A stretch of 64,000 bases of DNA from Paramagnetospirillum kuznetsovii. Lineage in GTDB: Bacteria > Pseudomonadota > Alphaproteobacteria > Rhodospirillales > Magnetospirillaceae. Positions within the stretch are counted from its first letter, which is position 1; each line of letters starts with the position of its first letter. The notes under the pieces were generated by a model, which was given only the letters and a program-made list of their open reading frames with translations, did not search any database and had not been told where the DNA came from. Both the position numbers and the translations under genes were made by a program. Below are positions 17,410-26,579 of this stretch, piece after piece. Location: the NCBI RefSeq assembly GCF_003284725.1, contig NZ_PGTO01000011.1, positions 57,232 to 121,231 on the forward strand, written 5' to 3'.

Positions 17410-17730
17410 ATGGCTGTGTCGGCTGTGTTCACCGCCATGCTCCTGTCCGTCTTGGGCGCCCCCGCCGTCGCCGAACCCAAGCTGGAAAATCTGTGCCTGA
17501 CCTGCACCCGGCCGGACCCCGCCTGCTGGCTGGTGACCTATCGCTGGCAGGATTACAATCTGAAGGGCGACGTGGGCACCACCGTGGTGGTCACCGCCGG
17601 TCAGCCGCCCACCGAGGACGATAAGGAGCGGGCGCGGTTGTCGCTGCTGCGCACCATGCCGCCCAACACCACCGTGGTCATGGCCAAGAGCAGCCGTATC
17701 GCCTGTCCCCCGGGAGCGCGGGTGGAGTAG
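17410..17730 (+). CDS. Small exported protein of unknown function
   Basis: A 106-residue protein with a probable signal peptide (MAVSAVFTAMLLSVLGAPAVA, cut before EPKLENL) and three Cys in the mature part (LCLTCTRPDPACW), plus a fourth in RIACPPGARVE. The mature domain is about 85 residues and looks like a small disulfide-bonded periplasmic protein; I do not recognise the family. The ATG at 17410 lies right at the edge of the REP-like element, whose terminal GACGGGG supplies the only purine-rich stretch. It sits between two cell-wall genes on the same strand, but a role there is only suggested by position. Confidence 0.6.
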   Translation: MAVSAVFTAMLLSVLGAPAVAEPKLENLCLTCTRPDPACWLVTYRWQDYNLKGDVGTTVVVTAGQPPTEDDKERARLSLLRTMPPNTTVVMAKSSRIACPPGARVE

Positions 17731-17811
17731 GGGGCACTCGTCGCCACACTTGACGGACAAGGCTTCGAAGCGGTACCACCTGCCCCTGGCTGCCGTGTCG
17801 ATCGGACCGCG

Positions 17812-20343
17812 ATGTTTCGCTTCTTTCTAGGCATCTTCTCCCTGCTGATCCTGCTGGCCATCGTGGCGGCGGGCGGCACCGTGTTCGTCTTCTGGCATTT
17901 CGGCCGGGGCCTGCCCGATTACCACCAACTGGCCCATTACGAGCCGCCCATCACCACCCGCGTCTATGGCGGCGACGGCCGTCTGGTGGCGGAATACGCG
18001 GTGGAGAAGCGGGTCTTCGTGCCGCTCTACGCCATTCCGCAGGCGGTGAAGGACGCCTTCCTGTCGGCGGAGGACAAGAATTTCTACAGCCATGCCGGCG
18101 TCGATCCTGTCGGTATCGCGCGCGCCATCGTGATCAATCTGCGCAATCGCGGCATGGGCGGCGATCGTCGGCCAGTGGGTGCGTCGACCATCACCCAGCA
18201 GGTGGCCAAGAACTTCCTGCTGACCAACGAGGTGTCCATCGAGCGCAAGGTGAAGGAAGCCATCCTGGCCTTCCGCATCGAGCGCACATTCTCCAAGGAC
18301 CATATCCTCGAACTCTATCTGAATGAAATCTATCTGGGCGTCGGCTCCTATGGCGTCGCGGCCGCCGCGCTGAACTATTTCGACAAGGGGCTGGACGAAT
18401 TGGCCCCGGCCGAGGCCGCCTATCTGGCGGCGCTGCCCAAGGCGCCCAACAACTATAATCCCCATCGCCATTATCAGGCCGCCAAGGAGCGCCGCGACTG
18501 GGTGCTGGGCCGCATGTTCGAGGACGGCAAGATCACCCAGGCCGAGTATCAGGCCAATGTGGCCATGCCGCTGGACGTGCGCACCCGCAAGGAAATGCAG
18601 GCGACCCAGGGCGCCGACTACTTCGCCGAGGACATCCGCCGCGAATTGCAGGCCAAGTTCGGCGAAGGGGCGCTGTACAAGGGCGGATTGGTGGTGCGCG
18701 CCTCCATGGATGCCAATCTGCAAGCCGTGGGCTCCAAGGTTCTGCGCCAGGGGCTGGCCACCTACGACCGTCGCCATGGCTGGCGCGGCCCCATCGCCCG
18801 CGTGACCGCCGGAAACGGCTGGCCGCAGCAACTGGCCGCCGTGCCGCGTCCCGGCGGCGCCAACGAGGCCTGGGAGATCGCTGTGGTCATCGGCCTGACC
18901 GAGCAGGATGCCACCCTCGGTCTGTCGGGCAATCGCACCGGCAAGCTGCCCTTCGCCGAGATGAAGTGGGCGCGTCCCGCCTTGGAAAAGCAGACCATGG
19001 GGCCCATGCCGCGCCGACCCGGCGACGCGCTGGCCCAAGGCGACGTCATCCTGGTGGAGCCTGCGGCCAAAAGCGAGGACGGACACGCCTATCCGGCCAA
19101 CACCTACTCATTGCGCCAAATACCCAAGGTCGAAGGCGCCCTGGTCGCCATCGACCCCCATACCGGCCGCGTGCTGGCCATGGTGGGCGGCTGGTCCTAT
19201 GGCAAGAGCCAGTTCAACCGCGCTTCCCAGGCCCTGCGCCAGCCCGGCTCGTCCTTCAAGCCCTTCATCTATCTGGCGGCGCTGGAAAGCGGCTATACGC
19301 CGTCGTCGCTGGTGCTGGACGCCCCCATCGCGCTGCCGCAGGGCCCCGGACTGCCGCTGTGGCGGCCCAAGAACTACAGCGACGATTATCTTGGCCCCAC
19401 CACGCTCCGCGTCGGCATCGAGAAGTCGCGCAACCTGATGACGGTGCGCCTCGCCCAGGCCATCGGCATGGAAAAGGTGGCGGATTATTCCGGCCGCTTT
19501 GGCATCTACGACAAGCTGCCGCTGCAATTGTCCATGGCGCTGGGGGCGGGCGAGACGACGCCGCTGAAGCTGACCGCCGCCTATGCCATGCTGGTCAACG
19601 GCGGCAAGAAGGTGCGGCCTACCTTGATCGACCGCATCCAGGACCGCAACGGCAAGACCATTTTCAGCCATGACCTGCGCTTCTGCGAGGGGTGTTCGGC
19701 GCAACGGTTCTCCGGACAGGACATGCCCATTCTGGCCGATATCCGCGAACAGTTGGTGGACCCGGTCTCGGCCTATCAGATGGTCAATATCATGGAAGGC
19801 GTGGTCCAGCGCGGCACCGGCACCTCCGTCAGGGCGGTGGGCAAGCCCCTGGCGGGCAAGACCGGCACCTCCAATGATTCCAACGACGTCTGGTTCGTCG
19901 GCTTTTCTCCCGATCTGGCGGTCGGCGTGTTCGTCGGCTTCGACGATCCCGCCACCTTGGGCCACAAGGAAACCGGCGGCTCCATCGCCGCGCCCATCTT
20001 CCGCGATTTCATGATGGAAGCGTTGAAGGACAAGCCGCCGACCCCGTTCCGGGTGCCGCCGGGCGTCCGCCTGGTCCGGGTCGACGCCAAGACCGGCAAG
20101 CCCGCCATGCCCGGCGACGGCAAGGCCATCTACGAGGCCTTCAAGGACACCGACCGCATGCCGGGCGACGATGAAGAGGTGCTGGAAGGCGGCGGCGCCG
20201 TCAATGGCTTCAGCTTCGCGCCCTATCTCGGCGCCGAGGAAGGCGCATCCCCCACCGGGGAGATGCCCGCGCAGGGCGGCGCGCCCACCCTGACGCCGCC
20301 GCAACCGGCGGGACCGGCTCCGGCGGCGGGCGGGCTGTATTAG
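17812..20343 (+). CDS. mrcA: Penicillin-binding protein 1A (bifunctional class A PBP)
   Basis: An 843-residue inner-membrane enzyme that polymerises and cross-links peptidoglycan. One N-terminal transmembrane helix (~5-30) is followed by the GT51 glycosyltransferase domain with SAEDKNFYSHAGVD (catalytic Glu), GASTITQQVAKN and RKVKEAILAFRIE. The transpeptidase domain has Ser480-SF-Lys483, Ser539-Arg-Asn541 and Lys683-Thr-Gly685, all intact. An OB-like insert lies between them, and a Pro/Gly-rich tail of about 40 residues ends the protein. It lies downstream of amiC on the same strand. Confidence 0.95.
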   Translation: MFRFFLGIFSLLILLAIVAAGGTVFVFWHFGRGLPDYHQLAHYEPPITTRVYGGDGRLVAEYAVEKRVFVPLYAIPQAVKDAFLSAEDKNFYSHAGVDPVGIARAIVINLRNRGMGGDRRPVGASTITQQVAKNFLLTNEVSIERKVKEAILAFRIERTFSKDHILELYLNEIYLGVGSYGVAAAALNYFDKGLDELAPAEAAYLAALPKAPNNYNPHRHYQAAKERRDWVLGRMFEDGKITQAEYQANVAMPLDVRTRKEMQATQGADYFAEDIRRELQAKFGEGALYKGGLVVRASMDANLQAVGSKVLRQGLATYDRRHGWRGPIARVTAGNGWPQQLAAVPRPGGANEAWEIAVVIGLTEQDATLGLSGNRTGKLPFAEMKWARPALEKQTMGPMPRRPGDALAQGDVILVEPAAKSEDGHAYPANTYSLRQIPKVEGALVAIDPHTGRVLAMVGGWSYGKSQFNRASQALRQPGSSFKPFIYLAALESGYTPSSLVLDAPIALPQGPGLPLWRPKNYSDDYLGPTTLRVGIEKSRNLMTVRLAQAIGMEKVADYSGRFGIYDKLPLQLSMALGAGETTPLKLTAAYAMLVNGGKKVRPTLIDRIQDRNGKTIFSHDLRFCEGCSAQRFSGQDMPILADIREQLVDPVSAYQMVNIMEGVVQRGTGTSVRAVGKPLAGKTGTSNDSNDVWFVGFSPDLAVGVFVGFDDPATLGHKETGGSIAAPIFRDFMMEALKDKPPTPFRVPPGVRLVRVDAKTGKPAMPGDGKAIYEAFKDTDRMPGDDEEVLEGGGAVNGFSFAPYLGAEEGASPTGEMPAQGGAPTLTPPQPAGPAPAAGGLY

Positions 20344-20370
20344 CGTCCGGCGACATGACTCATGTGGGAT

Positions 20371-20432
20371 GCGGGCGGGACGCCCGCGCTCCGAACGGCA
20401 TGCTGGTCTCGGAGCGCGGGCGCCCCGCCCGC
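20371..20432. repeat. Large inverted repeat made of two facing GC hairpin repeats
   Basis: A 24-base arm (20371-20394) matches the reverse complement of 20409-20432 at 23 of 24 positions, around a 14-base loop containing GCATGC. Each arm is itself a GCGGGCG-nnn-CGCCCGC unit with a GCTCC flank. It lies between the convergent PBP1A and LOG-family genes and probably folds strongly in both transcripts, so it may act as a bidirectional terminator. Confidence 0.7.
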
Positions 20433-20461
20433 CCGCGGCTTACTTCAAATAACAAGCGGTA

Positions 20462-21355
20462 TCAGCGGTTCAGCTTGTAGAAATCGGCGATGAACGCCCA
20501 GGCCTCCTCGGCGGTTTCCACATAGGTGAACAGATCCTTGTCGCCGGGCGAGGCCATGCCTTCCTCGATCAGGGCGCCCAGATTGATGATCCGCTCCCAA
20601 TAGGCGCGACCGAACAGCAGGATGGGAATCGGGTCGATCTTGCCGGTCTGGATCAGGGTTGCCGCTTCGAACAACTCGTCCAGGGTGCCGAAACCGCCGG
20701 GGAACACCACCAGCGCCTTGGAGCGGGTGAGGAAGTGCATCTTGCGGATGGCGAAATAGTGGAAGCGGAAGCACAGTTCCGGGGTGATATAGGCGTTGGG
20801 GGCTTGCTCCATGGGAAGAACGATGTTCAGCCCGATGGATTTGCCGCCCACGTCCTGGGCGCCGCGGTTGGCGGCTTCCATGATACCGGGGCCGCCGCCG
20901 GTCTTGACCACGAAGTCGCAGGTATGGTCGTTGGCGCAGGCGCCGGTGACGATTTGGGCGAAGCGGCGCGCCTCGTCGTAATACCGGCTGTTGGCCAGCC
21001 GACGACGCGCCACGGCCAGACGGTGAGTGGCCTCCTTGTCGCGCGGGCGGGCGCGGGCGGCTTCCTCGGCGGCGCTCAATTCGCGGCGCGCCATGTCGGG
21101 GTCCGGAATGCGGGCCGAGCCGAACACCGCGATGGTGGACTTGATGCCGTATTGCTGTTGCAGCAGTTCCGGCTTCAGCAATTCCAGTTGCAGGCGCACC
21201 GGCCGCAGATCCTGGCGCAACAGGAAATCCACGTCCTCGAAGGCCAGGCGATAGGCGGGCGAGGCCGTCTGGGCGGTGGCGGCGGTGGGGATGGTCAGCT
21301 TGGCGGCTTCCCGGCGCGCGGTGGGAAACGGACCTCGGTGGCGAAATCGCGGCAT
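20462..21355 (-). CDS. LOG family protein (possible nucleoside 5'-monophosphate phosphoribohydrolase)
   Basis: A 297-residue Rossmann-like protein of the LOG/TIGR00730 family. The signature GGGPGIMEAANRGA and the later PGGFGTLDELFE are both present; together they form the nucleotide/active site in LOG enzymes that release bases from nucleoside monophosphates. It is longer than the plant-type LOG (about 200 residues) because of an N-terminal helical extension and an insert rich in Ala/Arg (AAEEAARARPRDKEATHRLA). The substrate is unknown. ATG 21355 has AAGGAG 11 bases upstream; in-frame ATGs further upstream lack such a signal. Confidence 0.85.
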   Translation of the reverse strand: MPRFRHRGPFPTARREAAKLTIPTAATAQTASPAYRLAFEDVDFLLRQDLRPVRLQLELLKPELLQQQYGIKSTIAVFGSARIPDPDMARRELSAAEEAARARPRDKEATHRLAVARRRLANSRYYDEARRFAQIVTGACANDHTCDFVVKTGGGPGIMEAANRGAQDVGGKSIGLNIVLPMEQAPNAYITPELCFRFHYFAIRKMHFLTRSKALVVFPGGFGTLDELFEAATLIQTGKIDPIPILLFGRAYWERIINLGALIEEGMASPGDKDLFTYVETAEEAWAFIADFYKLNR

Positions 21356-21488
21356 GGATTTTGGGGCTCCTTTGGCGAGTGTCAGTGTCAGCCATGCATC
21401 CTTACCAGGGGGTAAAGGCGCACGCGGCTCTTGGAAAGCGGCGCGCCCTTCGCTATAGGGGGGGAGTCTTTTCAGTGGAACCGGTGCC

Positions 21489-22145
21489 ATGACCCATCAG
21501 CATCTCGGCGATTTCGGTGATTTCTCGCTCTCGGTGGTGGTTACCAGCCCGCCCTGGTACGAGAACTGCTTCGTCGTGCTTCACAAGCCGAGCCAAACCG
21601 TGGCGGTGGTCGATCCCGGCGGCGATGCCGAACGAATCCTCCATGCGGTCGAGGCCATGGGCGGCAAGCCCGAGGTGATCTTGCTCACCCACGGCCATCC
21701 CGATCATCTGGGTGCCGCCCATCAGCTTGAGACGGCCCTGAAGATTGTCACCCGCGCCCATGCCGACGAAATGCCGGTCATCGAGGCCGCTAGCGATCTC
21801 AACCGCTCCTTCACCGGCCAACCGCAGAAGGGACCGGGCAGCCTGGAAACTTTCCCGGGCGAGCCGAGCGAGACCCTGGGCGGCGCCCCCATTCGGGTCA
21901 TTCACACCCCCGGCCATACGCCCGGCGGTGTCTGCTTCGACTTCGGCCCGTTCGTGCTGACCGGCGACACTCTGTTTCGCAACGGCGTCGGCCGTACCGA
22001 CCTGCCCGGCGGCAGCGAGCAGAAGCTGTGGGCCTCCATCAATCACCTTCTCGGTCTGTTGGACGACAAGGTGATGCTGTTTTCCGGCCATGGACCGGAA
22101 TGGAGCGTCCAGGACGCCCGCCGCTGGTGGCGGATGGTCGGCTAA
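21489..22145 (+). CDS. Metallo-beta-lactamase-fold hydrolase (glyoxalase II-like)
   Basis: A 218-residue metal-dependent hydrolase. The metal motif HxHxDH is His68, His70, Asp72, His73 (LTHGHPDHLG). It is followed by HTPGHTPGGVCF, TGDTLFRNGVGRTDLPGG and SGHGPEW, which supply the remaining ligands. This set resembles the short glyoxalase II/hydroxyacylglutathione hydrolase-like proteins; the true thioester substrate is not determined. It is divergent from the LOG gene. Its TAA overlaps the stop codon of the convergent transporter gene in the shared bases 22142-22145. Confidence 0.87.
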   Translation: MTHQHLGDFGDFSLSVVVTSPPWYENCFVVLHKPSQTVAVVDPGGDAERILHAVEAMGGKPEVILLTHGHPDHLGAAHQLETALKIVTRAHADEMPVIEAASDLNRSFTGQPQKGPGSLETFPGEPSETLGGAPIRVIHTPGHTPGGVCFDFGPFVLTGDTLFRNGVGRTDLPGGSEQKLWASINHLLGLLDDKVMLFSGHGPEWSVQDARRWWRMVG

Positions 22146-23398
22146 TTGCCTTTAACGGCGTGATGGGCGGGCAGGCGCGGCTCGGACGGCAACGGCTTGT
22201 CCGGGTGCCATCCCACCACCGCGCTCAGCACGATGAATCCGGCGATATAGGCTGCTGTCACATGCCAGCCGTGGCGCAGCCACAGGCCCACCGACTTGGC
22301 TTCGGGGAACATGTTGGACAAGGCCACCCCGGCCGATGATCCGAACCAGACCATGGATCCGCCGAACCCCACCGCATAGGCGATGAAGCCCCAGTCGTGC
22401 CCTCCCTGCTTGATGGCAAGGGCGGTCAGCGGGATGTTGTCGAATACCGCCGAGACGAAGCCGAGCCCGAACGCGGTCATGGCCGAGGCGGGAGGCAGTT
22501 CCTCCACCGGCATCATGGACGCGCACAGGACCAGCGACAGCAGGAACACTGAACCCTTGGCCGTCTCGGGCAGTACCTCCCAGTCGGGGCGTCGGATGGA
22601 CATGGTGGCGACGAGGGCCAACCACACCGAACCGCCGATAAAGGGGAACAGATGCGCGAAGTGGCCGAATTGAAGATTGACCATGACATTGGTGGCGATG
22701 GCGGAACACAGGATGATGGCGACGATGCCGACCCGGCCCCAGTCCACATGGGTGTGGTCATGCGCATTCTTCAGGATGGGCGAATAGGCCTGTTGTTGCT
22801 TGGCGGCGATGATGCCGACCACCAGCAGGCTGACCACCGCCCCCGCATAGGCTTCGAAGACGGCGGCGGGCGAGACGCCTGCGATCCACAGCATGGTGGT
22901 GGTGGTGTCGCCCACCACCGAGCCCGATCCGCCCGCATTGGAGGCCGCCACGATGGCGGCCAGATAGCCCACATGCACCCGGGCGCGAAACAATTGGTGC
23001 GCCATGGCGCCGCCGATCATGGCGGCGGCGATGTTGTCGAGAAAGCTGGACATGACGAAGACCATGACCAACAGCAAAAAGCCGCCCTTCCAGTCGTCGG
23101 GCAGATAGCGCGGCAGCAGCACGGGCACATGGCTCTTTTCGAAATGCCGCGACAGCAGCGCGAATCCCATCAGCAGGCAAAACAGATTGGCCAGCCCAAC
23201 CCATTCATGGGCGAGATGGTCGCCAAATCCCGCCAGGCCGGTTCCGGTCTTGAAACCGGCGAACAGGATCTTGTAGCCGGCGATGGTCACCAAGCCGGTG
23301 AGGCCGACCTGAAAGGTGTGATTGTGGAGCAGGGCGACACCCAGCAAGGTGGCCGCGAAAAGAAAGAAATCCACCGGAATTCCGAAGATGGCTGGCAT
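22142..23398 (-). CDS. ArsB/NhaD superfamily ion transporter (putative Na+/H+ antiporter)
   Basis: A 418-residue inner-membrane protein with about 11-12 hydrophobic segments. The paired motifs SSFLDNIAAAMIGG (~115) and ASNAGGSGSVVGDTTTTMLW (~150) match the NhaD/ArsB pattern, and FVSAVFDNIPLTALAIKQGG repeats the Asp-Asn-hairpin signature in the second half. NhaD-type proteins exchange Na+ for H+; ArsB-like or citrate-like activity cannot be excluded. ATG 23398 has AGGG seven bases upstream; the reading frame further upstream has no membrane or family character. tRNA-Ser lies about 200 bases upstream on the other strand. Confidence 0.82.
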   Translation of the reverse strand: MPAIFGIPVDFFLFAATLLGVALLHNHTFQVGLTGLVTIAGYKILFAGFKTGTGLAGFGDHLAHEWVGLANLFCLLMGFALLSRHFEKSHVPVLLPRYLPDDWKGGFLLLVMVFVMSSFLDNIAAAMIGGAMAHQLFRARVHVGYLAAIVAASNAGGSGSVVGDTTTTMLWIAGVSPAAVFEAYAGAVVSLLVVGIIAAKQQQAYSPILKNAHDHTHVDWGRVGIVAIILCSAIATNVMVNLQFGHFAHLFPFIGGSVWLALVATMSIRRPDWEVLPETAKGSVFLLSLVLCASMMPVEELPPASAMTAFGLGFVSAVFDNIPLTALAIKQGGHDWGFIAYAVGFGGSMVWFGSSAGVALSNMFPEAKSVGLWLRHGWHVTAAYIAGFIVLSAVVGWHPDKPLPSEPRLPAHHAVKGN

Positions 23399-23538
23399 GG
23401 ACGCACCCTGTCGTTTTTTTGCCGACGGTCCTTGGTGGCCATCTGGCTTGGTTGGCTTGATCATAGCCCCAGGTCCGATGCAGGCACACCCCTTACCGAG
23501 GCCAAAGGCAGATAACGCGGAATTCCGGGAAAGATGCG

Positions 23539-23567
23539 TTGACGCCCCCATGCGCTTTCGCTAGAAC
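23539..23567 (+). promoter_or_regulatory. Promoter of tRNA-Ser
   Basis: TTGACG (23539-23544), a 17-base spacer and TAGAAC (23562-23567) place the start site about 30 bases before the tRNA. This is a good sigma-70 match. Confidence 0.65.
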
Positions 23568-23604
23568 GACGCCTTAGCCACGGCGGCAAGCAACCGCCTT
23601 CTGC

Positions 23605-23697
23605 GGAGGGGTGGGTGAGTGGCTGAAACCAACGGTTTGCTAAACCGTCCTAGGGTGTCAAACCTTAGCGCGGGTTCGAATCCCGCCCCCTCCGCCA
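23605..23697 (+). tRNA. tRNA-Ser (anticodon GCT)
   Basis: Acceptor arms GGAGGGG (23605-23611) and CCCCTCC (23687-23693) pair perfectly, with discriminator G and an encoded CCA at 23695-23697. The D-arm GTGAGTGGCTGAAAC, the anticodon loop TTTGCTAAA with GCT, a long variable arm typical of serine tRNAs and the T-arm GGGTTCGAATCCC are all visible. It reads AGC/AGU codons. A short T-run (AGCTTTTTC) follows. Its position at the edge of a catabolic cluster makes it a possible integration site. Confidence 0.95.
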
Positions 23698-23960
23698 CCT
23701 AGCTTTTTCAAGCACTTACGCGAACCAGCGATCACGGGCCATCACCCGTGATCACTCGCGCGCCCTTTTGGCTTGCGCCAATAGCGCTACGAGCTCGTCG
23801 AGGCTTGGTAGTGCGTCTCGATAACAGGTATCCCCCGAGTCAAAAATTTCATTCGCCGAGGCTCCATTGAAAGGCGCTGGACTCTCGTTCCGAAAAACGA
23901 CTATATTTACGTCAGAAATTTGGAACGCGGTGTCGCTCTGGTCTGGAAGGGATTGCCGAT
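23698..23960. other. 263-bp gap between tRNA-Ser and IclR gene with a 9-bp palindrome
   Basis: No gene is seen. GATCACGGG (23730-23738) and CCCGTGATC (23745-23753) form a perfect inverted repeat around a six-base loop, which could be a tRNA-read-through terminator or an operator. The stretch nearest the IclR gene is AT-richer than the surroundings. Confidence 0.5.
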
Positions 23961-24746
23961 ATGGCTGAAAATCAGGAGCCGACGGTCAAGATTGTCGAGC
24001 GCGTCGTCGCGGTCTTGTCGGCCTTGTCCGATGGCGGAGCCCAGGGGACATCGCTGGCGGATCTTTGCGATATCACCGGGTTGCGCAAGGCGACGGCTCA
24101 CCGTCTGCTGGCGGCCCTGACAGGCAGCGGCTTTGCCTTCCAAGATATCGATAGTCGCCGCTACCGCCTGGGATTCCAGGCGGCTTCCCTGGGTTTGACC
24201 GCGGCGGCCCAGTGCGTCGCCGGTCCCGCCATGCCGGTCCTGGGGCGGCTGGCGGCGACCACTGGGGACACGGTATTCGCCTCCATTCGGGAAGGTCTGG
24301 CGGCCATCTGCGTGGCGCGGGCGGTGGGTGGTTTTCCCATCCGCACCCTGACTCTCGACGTGGGAGACCGGCGCCCCCTGGGGGTGGGGGCGGGCAGCCT
24401 GGCTTTGCTGGCGTTCTTTCCAGATTCAGAGATTGAAATGATCGTGAATCGGAACGAACGATGGCTTCAGGACTTCCAAAGATTCGCTCCCGAGGAAATG
24501 AGCGCGCTCATCACCCGGACGCGGCGTGATGGTTTTGCCCTCAACGAAGGCCGCATCGTTCCGGGCATGAATGCCATCGGCGTCCCGGTGCTTGACGCGA
24601 CGGGACGGCCGCTGGCCTCCCTCAGTCTGGCCGCCATTCGCGACCGCATGGGGCCGGAGCGTTTGCCCGAGTTGGTACAAAATCTTCAAGCCGAGGCACG
24701 GGTTCTCGCCGAAGTCCTGACGCCGCGGGCATTGGCGGCACAGTAG
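23961..24746 (+). CDS. IclR family transcriptional regulator
   Basis: A 261-residue regulator with an N-terminal winged HTH (~10-70: TSLADLCDITGLRKATAHRLL) and a C-terminal effector-binding GAF-like domain containing VPVLDATGRPLASLSLAAIRDRM. IclR proteins control catabolic genes for small carboxylates and aromatics. ATG 23961 has GGAAGGG nine bases upstream. It is first in a same-strand run with the ThDP enzyme and TRAP transporter and very probably controls them. The gap to the next gene contains the short palindrome GTCCG-TGCG-CGGAC (24777-24790), a possible binding site. Confidence 0.88.
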   Translation: MAENQEPTVKIVERVVAVLSALSDGGAQGTSLADLCDITGLRKATAHRLLAALTGSGFAFQDIDSRRYRLGFQAASLGLTAAAQCVAGPAMPVLGRLAATTGDTVFASIREGLAAICVARAVGGFPIRTLTLDVGDRRPLGVGAGSLALLAFFPDSEIEMIVNRNERWLQDFQRFAPEEMSALITRTRRDGFALNEGRIVPGMNAIGVPVLDATGRPLASLSLAAIRDRMGPERLPELVQNLQAEARVLAEVLTPRALAAQ

Positions 24747-24806
24747 GACGTTCCGTTATCACCCAACAACGACACTGTCCGTGCGCGGACCGGTGAGGAG
24801 ACTTTC

Positions 24807-26531
24807 ATGCTTAACGAAATGTCCGGTGGCGAGGCCATCGCTCGCATGATCAAGGCATTCGACGGTGGCCCGATTTTCGGAATGGGCGGCTTCCAACTGC
24901 TGCCGTTCTACGATGCCGCCCGGCGGTTGGGCCTGTCCCATTACCTGATCAACGACGAGCGGGCCGGTGTCTTCGCCGCCGATGCCTATGCCAAGGTGTC
25001 CGGCCGGGTGGGCCTGGTGGATGCCACTGTCGGACCGGGGGCCACCAATCTGGTCACCGGGCTGGTCGAGGCCTTGAACGCCGGAACCCCCATGGTGGCG
25101 CTGGTGGGCAATACCCATCGCGATCACTCCTGGAAGAATATGACCCAGGAATGCCGTCAGGTGGATATTCTGCGCCCCGCTTGCAAGGAGCTGATCCGCA
25201 TCGAATCGGTCGAGCGCATTCCCGAGCTGATGCGTCGCGCCTTCGCGGTGGCGACCAGCGGCCGCCCCGGTCCGGTGGTGGTGGATATTCCAGAAGATGT
25301 GAGCCACGGCACCGCCGTATTCGATCCCGCGGCCTTTAGCGCGCCGAAGGCCAATCGGACGGCGGCGGCGCTTCGCTGTCGTCCCGACGGGGCCGCCATC
25401 GCCAAGGCCACGCAAATGATTGCCGAGGCGCGGCGGCCGGTGATCCTGGCCGGTGGCGGGGTTCATCTCTCCGGAGCGGCGGAGGCGCTGACCGCCTTCA
25501 GCCGTAGCCTCAATATTCCCGTGGCCCATACCCTGACCGGCAAGGGTGCAATTCCCTGTTCCGATCCCCTGAGCGCCGGCCTGTTCGGACGCTATGACCG
25601 CATCGCCAACACGATCATCGAAGAGTCCGACCTGATCCTGGCGGTGGGCTGCAAACTGGGTGAGATCGCCACCAAGCGCTATACGGTTCCTGGGACGGGC
25701 AAGCGCATCATCCACCTGGACAATGTGAGCGAGGAGTTCGGTCGAACCGTTCAGCCCGAGCTTGTCCTATGGGGCGACGCCCTGCTTGGCATCTTGGACC
25801 TGGGCAACGCCCTTGCCATCGATGCCGAGCGTATCTCCGGCAGGAACGCCGACTGGGCGACCGGCATTCCCCGCCGCATGACGGCCTGGCGGGAGGACGT
25901 CGCCCCGCGCCTTCATTCGGCTGAGATTCCCGTCAGCATGGCGAGGCTGATGACCGAGATCAATGCCGTCCTGCCCGCCGATGGCTTCCTGGTCGCCGAT
26001 GGCGGTTTCGCCGCCCATTGGGGGGGGCTGCTGTTCGATACCAAGCAGGCCGGGCGGGCCTTTGTTCCCGATCGCGGTTCCGCTTCCATCGGCTATGGCC
26101 TGCCCGGTGCCATGGGGGTTGCCATGGCCGCGCCGGGACGGGCGGTGTTCAGCCTGACCGGAGACGGCGGCTTCAACATGATGCTGGGCGAGCTGGAGAC
26201 CGCTCGCCGCCTTGATCTGACCTTCACGATCATCGTCGTCAACAACGCCGCCTCGGGCTATGTCAAGGCGCTGCAGCATCTGGTCTACGGGCCGGGCTCC
26301 TACCACGCGTCGGACCTTTTGGAGACCGATTACGCCGTGGTGGCCAGGGCGCTGGGATGCACCGGCATTCGCGTCGAGGATCCGGCCGATCTGTCCCAGG
26401 CCCTGCGGACCGCGCTGGCGACCAAGGGGCCGACCATCGTCGACGTGGTGGTCACGCGCGATCCGGCAAGGATGCTGCCGGGCGTCGATAACCGCGCCGT
26501 CGTCATCAAGAAGGGCGACCGCGTCGCCTGA
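24807..26531 (+). CDS. Thiamine diphosphate-dependent enzyme (acetolactate synthase/2-oxoacid decarboxylase-like)
   Basis: A 574-residue three-domain ThDP enzyme. The PYR domain has the activating Glu51 (NDERAGVFAADAYAKVSG), the central domain follows at ~190-330, and the PP domain has the cofactor motif GDGGFNMM...VVNNAASG near residues 452-480. It belongs to the acetolactate synthase/benzoylformate decarboxylase/oxalyl-CoA decarboxylase superfamily; the sequence alone does not fix the substrate. A strong GAGGAG precedes the ATG. With a TRAP importer, an SDR and a GabD-like dehydrogenase next door, decarboxylation of a 2-oxo acid to an aldehyde is the most economical guess. An acetolactate synthase role is less likely: there is no small subunit. 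Confidence 0.82.
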   Translation: MLNEMSGGEAIARMIKAFDGGPIFGMGGFQLLPFYDAARRLGLSHYLINDERAGVFAADAYAKVSGRVGLVDATVGPGATNLVTGLVEALNAGTPMVALVGNTHRDHSWKNMTQECRQVDILRPACKELIRIESVERIPELMRRAFAVATSGRPGPVVVDIPEDVSHGTAVFDPAAFSAPKANRTAAALRCRPDGAAIAKATQMIAEARRPVILAGGGVHLSGAAEALTAFSRSLNIPVAHTLTGKGAIPCSDPLSAGLFGRYDRIANTIIEESDLILAVGCKLGEIATKRYTVPGTGKRIIHLDNVSEEFGRTVQPELVLWGDALLGILDLGNALAIDAERISGRNADWATGIPRRMTAWREDVAPRLHSAEIPVSMARLMTEINAVLPADGFLVADGGFAAHWGGLLFDTKQAGRAFVPDRGSASIGYGLPGAMGVAMAAPGRAVFSLTGDGGFNMMLGELETARRLDLTFTIIVVNNAASGYVKALQHLVYGPGSYHASDLLETDYAVVARALGCTGIRVEDPADLSQALRTALATKGPTIVDVVVTRDPARMLPGVDNRAVVIKKGDRVA

Positions 26532-26579
26532 AGCATACACACGGCGGGGAACCGCTCGCCGTCAGGGGAGGAAACAACA

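Noticed and set aside
23605..23697. Duplicate of the tRNA-Ser 3' end as a right attachment site of an island
   Set aside because: I looked between 32.4 and 32.6 kb and elsewhere in the cluster and saw no second copy, so no att pair is annotated.
24777..24790. GTCCG-TGCG-CGGAC palindrome before the ThDP gene as an IclR operator
   Set aside because: Too short and GC-rich to separate from chance in this genome; mentioned only in the regulator entry.
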